From positions 96,096 through 160,095 of the forward strand of contig NZ_JAAGXA010000012.1 of assembly GCF_010686755.1 (NCBI RefSeq): a stretch of 64,000 nt of DNA, in the 5' to 3' direction. Each line of letters starts with the position of its first letter. Position 1 is the stretch's first letter. The stretch comes from Nocardioides zeae. Its GTDB lineage: Bacteria > Actinomycetota > Actinomycetes > Propionibacteriales > Nocardioidaceae. Below are positions 1 through 8,020 of the stretch, in pieces. The translations under genes were made by a program, and so were the position numbers. The notes beneath the pieces are model-generated. The model saw nothing but the letters and a program-made list of their open reading frames with translations. It ran no database searches and was not told the DNA's origin.

Positions 1-1
1 C

Positions 2-310
2 ACCGTCGCGCTGCTGCGGGCGCTCGGGGTGCCGGCGCGCCTGGCGGCCGTCTACGCGCCCGGCTGCGACCCCATGGACTTCCACGCCGTCGCCGAGGCG
101 CTCGTCGGCGACACCTGGCACGTCGCCGACGCCACCTGCCTCGCGCCGCGCTCCAGCCTCGTGCGCATCGCCACCGGCCGGGACGCCGCCGACACCGCGT
201 TCTGCGACAACCACGGCGGCGGGATCCAGCTCCACGTCTCGCAGGTGCACGCGATCGTCGACGGCCCCCTGCCCGGCGACGACCTCGCCGAGCTGGTCGC
301 GATCACCTGA
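2..310 (+). CDS. Transglutaminase-like protein, C-terminal fragment
   Basis: The reading frame is open from the window edge to a TGA at 308-310, so only about 102 C-terminal residues are present. The visible part has the late half of a transglutaminase-like fold: the GVPARL segment that normally follows the catalytic cysteine, then DFHAVAEA with the presumed catalytic His, then WHVADAT with the Asp. The cysteine lies upstream of the window. Such proteins act as peptidase or amidase-like enzymes, and the substrate cannot be inferred here. It is convergent with the enoyl-CoA hydratase gene. Confidence 0.75.
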   Translation, partial: TVALLRALGVPARLAAVYAPGCDPMDFHAVAEALVGDTWHVADATCLAPRSSLVRIATGRDAADTAFCDNHGGGIQLHVSQVHAIVDGPLPGDDLAELVAIT

Positions 311-324
311 GTCGCCCGGGCCCG

Positions 325-356
325 CCGCTCCCGCCGGACCCGCTCAGCGGGAGCGG
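325..356. terminator. Candidate bidirectional terminator hairpin
   Basis: A perfect 10-bp inverted repeat (CCGCTCCCGC at 325-334, GCGGGAGCGG at 347-356) with a 12-nt loop lies between two convergent genes and overlaps the last codons of the hydratase gene. No T-tract follows, as is common in high-GC actinobacteria. The terminator role is inferred from position. Confidence 0.45.
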
Positions 357-1105
357 GAGAACCACGCCGTCATCGCCTCGCGGGCCGCGTCGGACCGGAA
401 GAGCCGCGCGCTCAGCGCGACCATGGCCTCGCCCTCGGCGTCGATCCGCGCCAGCAGCGGCGCGTTGAGCAGCGCCTTCGTCGCGGCGAGGCCCTGCGGG
501 GCCCCCGTCAGCAAGGAGCCGACGACGCGGTCGACCTCGCCGTCGAGCTCCTCGGGGGCGACGGCCGTGGTGACCAACCCGTACGCCGCGGCCTGGGCCC
601 CGTCGAACACCTCGCCCCCCAGCGCGGCCAGGGAGGCGGCACGGTCCGTGAGGCGCGGGAGCACCGTCAGGGAGATGACGGCCGGCGTGACACCGAGCTT
701 CACCTCGGTGAGGGCGAACGTGGCCGCGGTGCTCGCCACGACGACGTCCGCGGCCGCGACGATGCCGATGCCGCCCGCCCGCACCGGGCCGGGGAGCACG
801 GCGACCACGGGCTTGGAGTGCGCCACGATCCGCCGCTGCACCTCGACCATCGCCCGCGCGCCCTCCTCCATCGGCACGGTGCCCGCCTCGGACAGGTCGG
901 CGCCCGAGCAGAAGACGCGGTGCGCCGAGCGGAGCACGACGACCGTGACGGTGTCGTCGGCGTCGGTGGTCGCGAGGTGCTCGAGCAGCTCGGTGACCAG
1001 CCGGCGCGACAGCGCGTTGCGGTTCGCCGGGGAGTCGAGGGTGAGGGTGGCGACCCGGCCGTCGGCGGTGTCGGCGTGGGACAGGTGGACGAGCTCGTCG
1101 GTCAT
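344..1105 (-). CDS. Enoyl-CoA hydratase/isomerase family protein
   Basis: This is a 253-residue crotonase-fold protein, the usual length for the family. It has the CoA and oxyanion-hole segments: FCSGADLSE near residue 65, and GGIGIVAAADVVVA followed by TEVKLGVTPA with a candidate catalytic Glu. Hydratases of this type add water to 2-enoyl-CoA in beta-oxidation or amino-acid breakdown. I chose the ATG at 1103-1105 (MTDELV) because the longer frame only adds low-complexity residues. It is divergent from the molybdoenzyme operon across about 176 bp. The exact substrate cannot be read; note that the carboxylase operon at 53-63 kb lacks its own hydratase. Confidence 0.85.
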   Translation of the reverse strand: MTDELVHLSHADTADGRVATLTLDSPANRNALSRRLVTELLEHLATTDADDTVTVVVLRSAHRVFCSGADLSEAGTVPMEEGARAMVEVQRRIVAHSKPVVAVLPGPVRAGGIGIVAAADVVVASTAATFALTEVKLGVTPAVISLTVLPRLTDRAASLAALGGEVFDGAQAAAYGLVTTAVAPEELDGEVDRVVGSLLTGAPQGLAATKALLNAPLLARIDAEGEAMVALSARLFRSDAAREAMTAWFSRSR

Positions 1106-1281
1106 GGCACCGCATCCTGCCGGTGGCAGGCGCGGGCGTCCACGTCCGGTCCGCCCCGTGGGTGCCATCGGGACGTGACGGCACGGATCGTCGACTTCCT
1201 GTCACCCGAGCCCGGCCGTGACGGGCCCCGCGCGGACCACGCTGGAGGCACGGACGACCGGCCCCCCGCGAGGAGCGAGCG

Positions 1282-3465
1282 ATGACCCAACTGATCGAAC
1301 CGACGGCCCCGACCCGCGAGCTGACCGTGCTCGGCGCGTGCCCCCAGGACTGTCCCGACACCTGCGCGATGGTGGTGACCGTGCGCGACGGCGTCGCGGT
1401 CGAGGTGGCGGGCAACAAGGAGCAGCCGTACACGAACGGCGGCCTCTGCGTGAAGGTCGACAACTACCTCGACAAGGTCTACCACCCCGACCGGATCCTG
1501 CACCCGATGCGCCGCGTGGGCCCCAAGGGCTCCGGCGAGTTCGAGCGCATCAGCTGGGACGACGCCATCGCCGAGGTCGCCCGCCGCTTCACCGAGGTGA
1601 AGGAGGAGCACGGCGCCGAGGCGATCATGCCCGTCAGCTACCTCGGCACCCAGGGCATCATCAACGGCCTCAACGTCGGTGACGCGTTCTTCAACCGGCT
1701 CGGGGCGACCGTCGCGGAGCGCACCTACTGCGACGCGGGCTCGTGCACGGCGTACGCCATGACGATCGGCGACACCGCCGGCGTCGACCCCGAGGCCCTC
1801 GTGCACGCGCGGTTCATCCTCATCTGGGCCGCCAACATCATGAGCACCAACCTGCACCTGTGGCCCTACATCGCGGAGGCGAAGCGTCGCGGCGCGAAGG
1901 TCGTCGTGGTCGACCCGGTGCGCACGAAGACGGCGCGGCTCGCGAGCCAGCACATCCCCATCCGGCCCGGCACCGACGGCGCGCTCGCCATGGCGATGAT
2001 GCACGTCATCATCAACGAGGGCCTGACGGACGACGACTACGTCGCGAACCACACGGTGGGGTACGACGAGCTGGTCGAGCGCGTGCAGCAGTACACGCCC
2101 GAGTGGGCCTCGGCCGAGACCGGCATCCCGGTGGAGACGATCCTGACGCTGGCACGCGAGTACGCCACGGCGCAGCCCTCCGTCATCCGCATCGGCGTGG
2201 CGGTCGAGCGCCACGCCGGTGGTGGCCAGACGGTGCGGGCGCTGTCGTGCCTGCCGGCCCTCGTCGGCGCCTGGCGCAACCCCGGCGGCGGCATCCTGCA
2301 GCTGCCGCTGTGGGCGTTCCCCGTGAACTGGGGTGCCTTCATGCACCCCGAGCTCATCACCCCCGGCACGCAGGTGGTCAACCAGTACCTGCTCGGCCAG
2401 GCGCTCACCGGCGAGCTGGAGCTGAGCACGCCGCTGCACGCCCTGATGGTCTACAACTCCAACCCGCTCGTGGTCGCCCCCGACCAGGCGAAGATGGTCG
2501 AGGGCCTCTCGCGGGACGACCTCTTCACGGTCGTCAGCGAGCAGTTCATGACCGACACGGCGCGCTACGCCGACATCCTGCTGCCCGCCACGACGCAGCT
2601 CGAGCAGGAGGACATCATGTTCTCCTGGGGCCACCTCTACGTGACCTACAACAATCCCTCGATCGAGCCCCGCGGCGAGGCGGTGCCCAACACGGAGCTG
2701 TTCCGGCGGCTGTCGGCGGCGATGGGCTTCGACGACGACCCGATCTTCACGCGCACCGACGAGCAGCTCATCGCGGAGGCGTTCGACTGGTCGGCGCCGG
2801 CGATGCAGGGCATCACGGTGGAGTCGCTCAAGGAGAAGGGCTTCTCGCGCCTCAACCTGCCGCCGTCCGACGAGTACGCGCCGCACCGCGACGGCGGCTT
2901 CCACACCCCGTCGGGGAAGACGGAGTTCGTCTCCTCGGCCGCGGCCGGGGGCAACTTCGTGGTGCCGCTCTTCCGCCAGGGCTCCAACGACCACCAGCCC
3001 GGCCAGCCGGTCGACCCGCTGCCCCACTACATCCCGCCGCGCGAGGCGGCCGCGGCCGACCCGGAGCTCGCGGCGCGCTACCCGCTGAACCTGATCTCGC
3101 CGAAGTCGCACGCGTTCATCAACTCGAGCTTCGCGAACATCGAGATCCACCAAAAGGTGCAGAAGCCCGCGACGCTGCTGGTGAACCCGGAGGACGCCGC
3201 CGCGCGGGGCATCACGACGGGTGCGGTCGTCCGGGCGTACAACGACCGCGGCAGCGTCGAGCTGCTCGCCAAGGTCGACGCCTCCACCATGCCGGGCGTG
3301 ACCGTCTGCCACGTCGGGCACTGGCGGAGCGACGCGCTGGGCCTCTCCACCCTGTCGCAGCTCAACCCGACGCGGTTCGCCGACCTCGGCAACGCGCCGA
3401 CGTTCTCCGACACCCTCATCGAGGTGGCCCTCGCGGCCGACCCGTCGGCCGGGGAGGTCGGCTGA
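1282..3465 (+). CDS. Molybdopterin oxidoreductase (DMSO reductase superfamily)
   Basis: A 727-residue cytoplasmic-type molybdoenzyme with no twin-arginine signal. The N-terminal [4Fe-4S] site is C20, C24, C28 and C56 (CPQDCPDTC then GGLC), followed by the molybdopterin domains and a C-terminal dinucleotide-binding domain (about 610-720). The likely molybdenum ligand lies in TYCDAGSC (C150, S154 or C155), but I cannot assign which. The family includes formate-dehydrogenase-like and YoaE-like enzymes of unknown substrate. It is followed at once by a ferredoxin and a ferredoxin-NADP reductase, so electrons probably flow between NADP(H), ferredoxin and this enzyme. ATG 1282 is preceded by a purine-rich GAGGAGCG. 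Confidence 0.9.
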   Translation: MTQLIEPTAPTRELTVLGACPQDCPDTCAMVVTVRDGVAVEVAGNKEQPYTNGGLCVKVDNYLDKVYHPDRILHPMRRVGPKGSGEFERISWDDAIAEVARRFTEVKEEHGAEAIMPVSYLGTQGIINGLNVGDAFFNRLGATVAERTYCDAGSCTAYAMTIGDTAGVDPEALVHARFILIWAANIMSTNLHLWPYIAEAKRRGAKVVVVDPVRTKTARLASQHIPIRPGTDGALAMAMMHVIINEGLTDDDYVANHTVGYDELVERVQQYTPEWASAETGIPVETILTLAREYATAQPSVIRIGVAVERHAGGGQTVRALSCLPALVGAWRNPGGGILQLPLWAFPVNWGAFMHPELITPGTQVVNQYLLGQALTGELELSTPLHALMVYNSNPLVVAPDQAKMVEGLSRDDLFTVVSEQFMTDTARYADILLPATTQLEQEDIMFSWGHLYVTYNNPSIEPRGEAVPNTELFRRLSAAMGFDDDPIFTRTDEQLIAEAFDWSAPAMQGITVESLKEKGFSRLNLPPSDEYAPHRDGGFHTPSGKTEFVSSAAAGGNFVVPLFRQGSNDHQPGQPVDPLPHYIPPREAAAADPELAARYPLNLISPKSHAFINSSFANIEIHQKVQKPATLLVNPEDAAARGITTGAVVRAYNDRGSVELLAKVDASTMPGVTVCHVGHWRSDALGLSTLSQLNPTRFADLGNAPTFSDTLIEVALAADPSAGEVG

Positions 3466-3466
3466 C

Positions 3467-3793
3467 ATGGCCTACGTCATCAACGACGCCTGCATCGACG
3501 TCGCCGACAAGGCGTGCCGCGAGGAGTGCCCCGTCGACTGCATCTACGAGGGCGACCGGATGCTCTACATCCACCCCGACGAGTGCGTCGACTGCGGCAA
3601 GTGCGTGACCGCGTGCCCCAACGGCGCCATCGCCTCGGAGCACAAGCTGAGCGGTGACGCGGAGCGCTTCCGCGACATCGCCGTGGAGTTCTTCGAGGCG
3701 TTCCCCGAGGCCGAGGGCGGCGCCGAGGACGTGGGCGCCATCGGGTCGGACCACCCGGTGGTGGCCGCCTGGCCGGCGGGGGGCGGCGCGTGA
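3467..3793 (+). CDS. fdxA: 7Fe ferredoxin (FdxA type)
   Basis: A 108-residue ferredoxin starting one base after the molybdoenzyme stop. Cysteines are C9, C17, C21, C25, C40, C43, C46 and C50. The spacing C-x7-C-x3-C and later CVDCGKCVTACP is that of actinobacterial FdxA, which carries one [3Fe-4S] and one [4Fe-4S] cluster. The CIYEGDRMLYIHPDEC segment is near-invariant in that family. The C-terminal 45 residues are an acidic extension. It most likely shuttles electrons between the molybdoenzyme and the reductase encoded next to it. Confidence 0.95.
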   Translation: MAYVINDACIDVADKACREECPVDCIYEGDRMLYIHPDECVDCGKCVTACPNGAIASEHKLSGDAERFRDIAVEFFEAFPEAEGGAEDVGAIGSDHPVVAAWPAGGGA

Positions 3794-4782
3794 GCGGACT
3801 GACCGCCGGGGTGGAGGTCGACGTCGACCTCGTCGTCGTGGGCGCCGGGCCGGTGGGCCTGTACGCCGCGTACTACGCCGGGTTCCGCGGCATGAGCGTC
3901 GCCGTGGTGGACGCCCTCGACCACCTCGGCGGGCAGACGGCCGCGATGTATCCCGAGAAGATGATCTACGACGTCGCGGGCTACGCGGCCGTCAAGGGCC
4001 AGCACCTCGTGGACGCCCTGGCGGAGCAGGCCTCGAGCGCGAAGCCGCACTACGTGCTCGGCGAGCAGGTCGTCGACCTCGTGACGGCGCCCGACCACGC
4101 GCTGCTCACCACGGCGGCCGGCACCACGCTGCGGGGCAGGGCCGTGCTGCTCGCCGCCGGCATCGGCAGCTTCAGCCCCCGTCCGCTGCCCGCGGGCGAC
4201 GGCACGCTCCCCGGGGTGGTGCACTTCGTGCCGCGCCCGGCGGACTACGCCGGGGCGGACGTGGTGGTCGTCGGCGGCGGCGACAGCGCCGTCGACTGGG
4301 CGCTGACGCTCGAGCCCGTGGCGCAGCGGGTCACGCTGGTGCACCGGCGGGAGCAGTTCCGCGCCCACGAGGCCAGCGTCACGCGACTGCTCGGCAGCAC
4401 CGTCGAGGTGCTGACGCCCCACGAGGTGGACGCGGTGCTCGGCGAGGACCGGGTCACCGGGGTCCGGCTCGTCGACGGCGAGGGAGGCGTCGTCGAGCGG
4501 TCCGCCGACGTGGTCGTCGCCGCCCTCGGCTTCAAGGCCGACCTCGGCCCGCTCAAGCGGTGGGGCCTCGACCTCGACCGGCGCCAGGTGGCGGTCGACC
4601 GGGCACAGCGCACCTCGCTGCCCCGGGTGTTCGCGGCGGGCGACTGCTGCGGCCACCCCGACAAGGTGACGCTGATCAGCGTCGGGTTCGGCGAGGCGGC
4701 GACGGCGGTCAACCACGCCGCCCCGCTCGTCTCCGCCGGCGCCCCCGTCGTCCCCGGCCACTCCAGCGACGACCCGCGCTGA
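3790..4782 (+). CDS. Ferredoxin-NADP reductase, thioredoxin-reductase-like (YumC type)
   Basis: A 330-residue flavoprotein whose GTG start overlaps the ferredoxin stop by 4 bases. It has an FAD motif (GAGPVGLYAA, from residue 18), the YPEKMIYDVAGY segment diagnostic of type-2 ferredoxin-NADP reductases such as Bacillus YumC, a second dinucleotide motif (VVVGGGDSAVDWAL, near residue 160) and a C-terminal ATGD-like AAGDCCG. There is no CxxC redox pair as in true thioredoxin reductase. It would transfer electrons between NADPH and the adjacent ferredoxin, completing a three-gene electron chain. Confidence 0.92.
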   Translation: MSGLTAGVEVDVDLVVVGAGPVGLYAAYYAGFRGMSVAVVDALDHLGGQTAAMYPEKMIYDVAGYAAVKGQHLVDALAEQASSAKPHYVLGEQVVDLVTAPDHALLTTAAGTTLRGRAVLLAAGIGSFSPRPLPAGDGTLPGVVHFVPRPADYAGADVVVVGGGDSAVDWALTLEPVAQRVTLVHRREQFRAHEASVTRLLGSTVEVLTPHEVDAVLGEDRVTGVRLVDGEGGVVERSADVVVAALGFKADLGPLKRWGLDLDRRQVAVDRAQRTSLPRVFAAGDCCGHPDKVTLISVGFGEAATAVNHAAPLVSAGAPVVPGHSSDDPR

Positions 4783-4790
4783 GGGTTCTT

Positions 4791-4870
4791 CCGCGTCGAG
4801 TTGTCACGTACGCCGCGTCGAGTTGTCACGTACGCCGCGTCGCGCCGCTGCGTACGTGACAACTCGGCGC
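4791..4870. repeat. Palindromic repeat: two tandem copies plus one inverted copy
   Basis: Two identical 22-bp direct repeats (4791-4812 and 4813-4834, core GAGTTGTCACGTACG) are followed by an inverted copy at 4851-4870, giving a strong hairpin. It lies in the 93-bp gap between two convergent genes and could serve as a bidirectional terminator. A related three-copy array with the same GCGTCGAGTTG lead is at 37794. Confidence 0.8.
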
Positions 4871-4875
4871 CAGCG

Positions 4876-5868
4876 TCAGCGGCGGGGACGCACGACGGCG
4901 CGGGGGTCGCCGGAGGCGAGGCACATGACCTGGCGGTACTCCCGCGGGCTCATGCCGTAGGCCTGGCGGAACAACCGGCCGAAGACGGCGAGGTCCACGA
5001 AGCCCCAGTTGCGGCCGATCTCCCGCAGGGAGCGGTCGCGCGCGATGCTGCTGCGGATCTCGCGGCGCGCGCCCTCGAGCCGGCGGGTGCGGATCGTCTG
5101 CGCCACCGTCAGCTCGCGGGCGGCGAAGTGCCGGTGCAGCTGGCGGGTGGAGATGCTCACGGCGGCCGCGATCTTGTCGGGGTTGAGGTCGGGGTCCGCC
5201 AGGTTCGCGTCGATGAACGCGTCGATGCGGCTCAGCAGTGCCTCCGAGCCGACCTGCATGGGGAGCTCGGGCAGCGCCTCGGCCGCGATGGCGACGAGGT
5301 CGCCCACGTGGTCGGCCACGGCGGCCGCCTGTCCCGGGGCGAGGTCGGCGCCCTCGGTGACGAGGCCGCACAGCAGCTCGCTCATCACCCGGCCCATCCC
5401 CTCCGCGCCGGCGAACGCGCGGGCGGTGACCTCGCGGGAGCGGGCCTCGCCGAGCGCGAAGGCCGCCCGCCTCCAGCTGAAGACGGCGATCTCCCACTGC
5501 CGTGCCGCGCCGGGAGCGCGGAGCCGCCACTCGAACGGACGTCCCGTCTCGTAGACCACGAAGTCGCCCGGGCCGAGCCGCGCGCTGCGGCCGTCCTGCT
5601 CGACGACGGCCGATCCCGACCGCACCACGCCGACCTGCAGGAGGGCGTCGCCGTCGCGGAGCAGCTGCGGCGTGCGCACGATGTCCTGGTCGACGGACGT
5701 GACCGTCGAGACCTGGACGTGGCCGAGCATGCGGCTCTCCACGGCACCCTGGAGGTCGGGCGTGCGGCGGTCGACGTCGAGGCGCACGAAGTGCTCCCGC
5801 AACGTGGTGCGCCAGGCGCCCGCGTCGGACGCGCGCACCGCCGTCTCCGGGGCGAACTCGTGGAGCAT
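4876..5868 (-). CDS. AraC family transcriptional regulator
   Basis: A 330-residue regulator with an N-terminal cupin-like AraC-binding domain (about 30-180; the GPGDFVVYETGRPFEWRL segment is typical) and a C-terminal double helix-turn-helix (about 225-325; LHRHFAARELT and FVDLAVFGRLFRQAYGMSPREYR). This arrangement matches regulators of aromatic or amine catabolism (FeaR/NphR-like group). A good Shine-Dalgarno (AGGAGGTGACC) precedes the ATG at 5866-5868. It diverges from moaE across 216 bp, so it may control the cofactor operon or the upstream molybdoenzyme operon. That link is inference. Confidence 0.88.
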   Translation of the reverse strand: MLHEFAPETAVRASDAGAWRTTLREHFVRLDVDRRTPDLQGAVESRMLGHVQVSTVTSVDQDIVRTPQLLRDGDALLQVGVVRSGSAVVEQDGRSARLGPGDFVVYETGRPFEWRLRAPGAARQWEIAVFSWRRAAFALGEARSREVTARAFAGAEGMGRVMSELLCGLVTEGADLAPGQAAAVADHVGDLVAIAAEALPELPMQVGSEALLSRIDAFIDANLADPDLNPDKIAAAVSISTRQLHRHFAARELTVAQTIRTRRLEGARREIRSSIARDRSLREIGRNWGFVDLAVFGRLFRQAYGMSPREYRQVMCLASGDPRAVVRPRR

Positions 5869-6084
5869 GCGCTGGTCACCTCCTGGCGGACCGGTCGGAG
5901 CGACACCCTAGAGCTCGGTGATGCCACTCACATTCCGGCGATGTTACGGCTGCGGAACGCCCCGGTCCACGGCCGGCGCCCGGTACGGCGAGGTTGGCGC
6001 CGACGGTCGACTTCTGGGCGCTGCGCGACGACAACGGGACTCCGGTGCCGCCCATGCTGGTGGTCCCCCGACCCGGAGGTTGCC

Positions 6085-6648
6085 ATGGCCACGACGTCCG
6101 CCCCCGCCCTCGCCGTCCCCCTCGCCGAGCACCGCACGGACACGACCTGGTGCGTGGTCGCGCCGGACCTGCCCGACGCCGCGCGTGCCCACGACTGGGC
6201 CGTCCGCGACCGCACGGGTGCGGTGGTGACGTTCCAGGGCGTCGTGCGCGACCACGGTCCCGGGCGGGAGCAGGTGCGGGCGATCGACTACGAGGCCTAC
6301 GAGCCGGTGGCCCTCGACCGGCTCGTCGAGGTCGCCACCGCGGCCGGTGCCGCCTTCCCCGGCCTGGGTCCCGTCGCGCTGTGGCACCGGACCGGGCTGG
6401 TGGCGCTGGGCGAGGCCAGCGTGAACGTGACGGTCGCGGCCGGCCACCGCGGCACCGCCTTCGACGCCGCGCGCTTCTGCATCGACGTGCTCAAGGCGAC
6501 CGTGCCCGTCTGGAAGGTCGAGCACGACGGCTCGGGCGCCCACCGCGCGGACGCCGGGGCCGCCGCCCCCGTGTCGGTGGCCGCCGCGGCCCGGGCCTGG
6601 CTGGCCCGCCACCACGGGAGCGACCCGGGCTGCCGGGAGTGCGCGTGA
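6085..6648 (+). CDS. moaE: Molybdopterin synthase catalytic subunit MoaE
   Basis: A 187-residue MoaE, slightly long for the family owing to N- and C-terminal extensions. Family signatures are GAVVTFQGVVRD, YEAYEPVAL, HRTGLVALGEASVNV, HRGTAFDAARFCIDVLKATVPVWKVE. With MoaD it converts cyclic pyranopterin monophosphate to molybdopterin. ATG 6085 has an upstream GGAGG, and longer frames are not protein-like. It is the first gene of moaE-moaA-moaD-moeA, and its stop overlaps the moaA start by 4 bases. Confidence 0.95.
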   Translation: MATTSAPALAVPLAEHRTDTTWCVVAPDLPDAARAHDWAVRDRTGAVVTFQGVVRDHGPGREQVRAIDYEAYEPVALDRLVEVATAAGAAFPGLGPVALWHRTGLVALGEASVNVTVAAGHRGTAFDAARFCIDVLKATVPVWKVEHDGSGAHRADAGAAAPVSVAAAARAWLARHHGSDPGCRECA

Positions 6649-7715
6649 CCGGGCCGCTGGGCGCCGCCGCCGGCCGAGGTGGCGACGGTGGCGGTCCGGG
6701 CGACCTGCGCGACCTGCGCGGGCGGCCCCTGCGCGACCTGCGGGTCTCGGTCACCGACCGCTGCAACTTCCGCTGCGCCTACTGCATGCCGCGGGAGCTC
6801 TTCGGCGCCGACCACGCGTTCCTCGACCGCGGCGACCTGCTCGCGTTCGACGAGGTCGAGGAGCTGGTCCGCGCCGCGGTGGACCTCGGCGTGACGACGG
6901 TGCACCTGACGGGCGGCGAGCCGCTCCTGCGCCCCGGCCTGCCCGACCTCGTGGCGCGGTTGGCGGCGATCGGCGGTCTCGACCTCGCGATGACGACGAA
7001 CGGGGTGCTGCTGCCGCGGCACGCCGCCGCCCTGGCGGCCGCAGGCCTCGACCGGGTGACGGTGAGCCTCGACGCGATCGACGACGCCGTGTTCCGCCGG
7101 GCCAGCGACAGCCCGTACGGCGCCTCCGCGGTGCTCGCCGGCATCGACGCCGCCCGGGCGGCGGGCTTCGGCGACGTCAAGGTCAACGCCGTCGTGCGTC
7201 GTGGCGTCAACGAGCACCAGGTGGTGCCCCTCGTCGAGCACTTCCGCGGCACCGGCCACGTGCTGCGGTTCATCGAGTTCATGGACGTGGGCGCCACCAA
7301 CGGCTGGACCGACGCCGAGGTCGTGCCCGCCGCGGAGGTCCTCGCCGCCATCGGCGCCCGCTGGCCGCTCGAGGACCTCCCGGTACGCCGCTACGGCGAG
7401 ACGGCGCGCCGGCTGCGGCTCGTCGACGGCTCGGCGGAGATCGGCGTCATCAGCTCGGTCTCGACCCCGTTCTGCGGGACCTGCACGCGGGCGCGGGTGA
7501 CGGCCGAGGGCCGGATCCACACGTGCCTGTTCTCCACCGGCGGCACCGACGCCCGCGCCCTGCTGCGCGGGCCGCGGCGGCCCGGCGACCTCGCGGAGCT
7601 GCTGTCCGGCCTGTGGGGCAACCGGTCGGACCGCTACTCGGAGATCCGCGCCGAGGTCCGCGCGTCCGGCACCCGGCGGGCGGCACCGGTGGAGATGTCC
7701 TACATCGGCGGCTGA
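6645..7715 (+). CDS. moaA: GTP 3',8-cyclase MoaA (radical SAM)
   Basis: A 356-residue radical SAM enzyme for the first step of molybdenum cofactor synthesis. The SAM cluster motif is C40-x3-C44-x2-C47 (CNFRCAYC). A C-terminal second [4Fe-4S] site (FCGTCTRARVTAEGRIHTC) and the terminal Gly-Gly that enters the active site (YIGG at the end) are both present. The GTG at 6645 overlaps the moaE stop. The first 30 residues are Gly/Asp/Leu/Arg-rich, including three DLR repeats, so the true start could be somewhat later. The usual partner gene moaC is not in this window. Confidence 0.95.
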   Translation: MTGPLGAAAGRGGDGGGPGDLRDLRGRPLRDLRVSVTDRCNFRCAYCMPRELFGADHAFLDRGDLLAFDEVEELVRAAVDLGVTTVHLTGGEPLLRPGLPDLVARLAAIGGLDLAMTTNGVLLPRHAAALAAAGLDRVTVSLDAIDDAVFRRASDSPYGASAVLAGIDAARAAGFGDVKVNAVVRRGVNEHQVVPLVEHFRGTGHVLRFIEFMDVGATNGWTDAEVVPAAEVLAAIGARWPLEDLPVRRYGETARRLRLVDGSAEIGVISSVSTPFCGTCTRARVTAEGRIHTCLFSTGGTDARALLRGPRRPGDLAELLSGLWGNRSDRYSEIRAEVRASGTRRAAPVEMSYIGG

Positions 7716-7734
7716 GGCCGCCCGACCAGGAGCA

Positions 7735-7758
7735 CGCCCAGGGAGACGCCCAGGGAGA
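7735..7758 (+). repeat. 12-bp tandem duplication between moaA and moaD
   Basis: CGCCCAGGGAGA occurs twice back to back in the 65-bp moaA-moaD gap. Each copy carries an AGGGAG Shine-Dalgarno-like word, upstream of the likely real one (GGAGAGGGAGGG before ATG 7781). Confidence 0.7.
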
Positions 7759-7780
7759 CGAGCAGGAGAGGGAGGGACCG

Positions 7781-8020
7781 ATGGCCAGGCTGCTGCTGTT
7801 CGCGACGGCACGCGACGCCGCCGGGACGACGCGCGACACGTTCGAGGTCGCCACGGTGGGCGAGCTGATGACCGCCGCACGCGACCGGTACGGCGCGCCG
7901 TTCGCCCGCGTGCTGCCCGGCTGCCGGGTGTGGGTGAACGGCGAGGACGACGTGGCCGACGACCGCGCCCTCGCCGCCGCTGACGAGGTCGCGGTCATCC
8001 CGCCGGTGGCCGGTGGCTGA
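7781..8020 (+). CDS. moaD: MoaD/ThiS-like sulfur carrier protein
   Basis: A 79-residue beta-grasp protein ending in PPVAGG. The terminal Gly-Gly is the site adenylated and thiocarboxylated before sulfur transfer in molybdopterin synthase. ATG 7781 follows a strong GGAGGG. It pairs with MoaE encoded two genes upstream, and moeA starts 8 bases before its stop, suggesting translational coupling. Confidence 0.93.
   Translation: MARLLLFATARDAAGTTRDTFEVATVGELMTAARDRYGAPFARVLPGCRVWVNGEDDVADDRALAAADEVAVIPPVAGG

Noticed and set aside
4801..6084. Long open frame running into moaE as a larger N-terminal extension
   Set aside because: The frame crosses the palindromic repeat and the antisense of the AraC gene, with composition typical of a shadow frame; ATG 6085 has a good Shine-Dalgarno.
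5869..6084. Molybdenum cofactor riboswitch upstream of moaE
   Set aside because: I could not find the paired stems or conserved loops expected of the Moco motif in this 216-bp gap.
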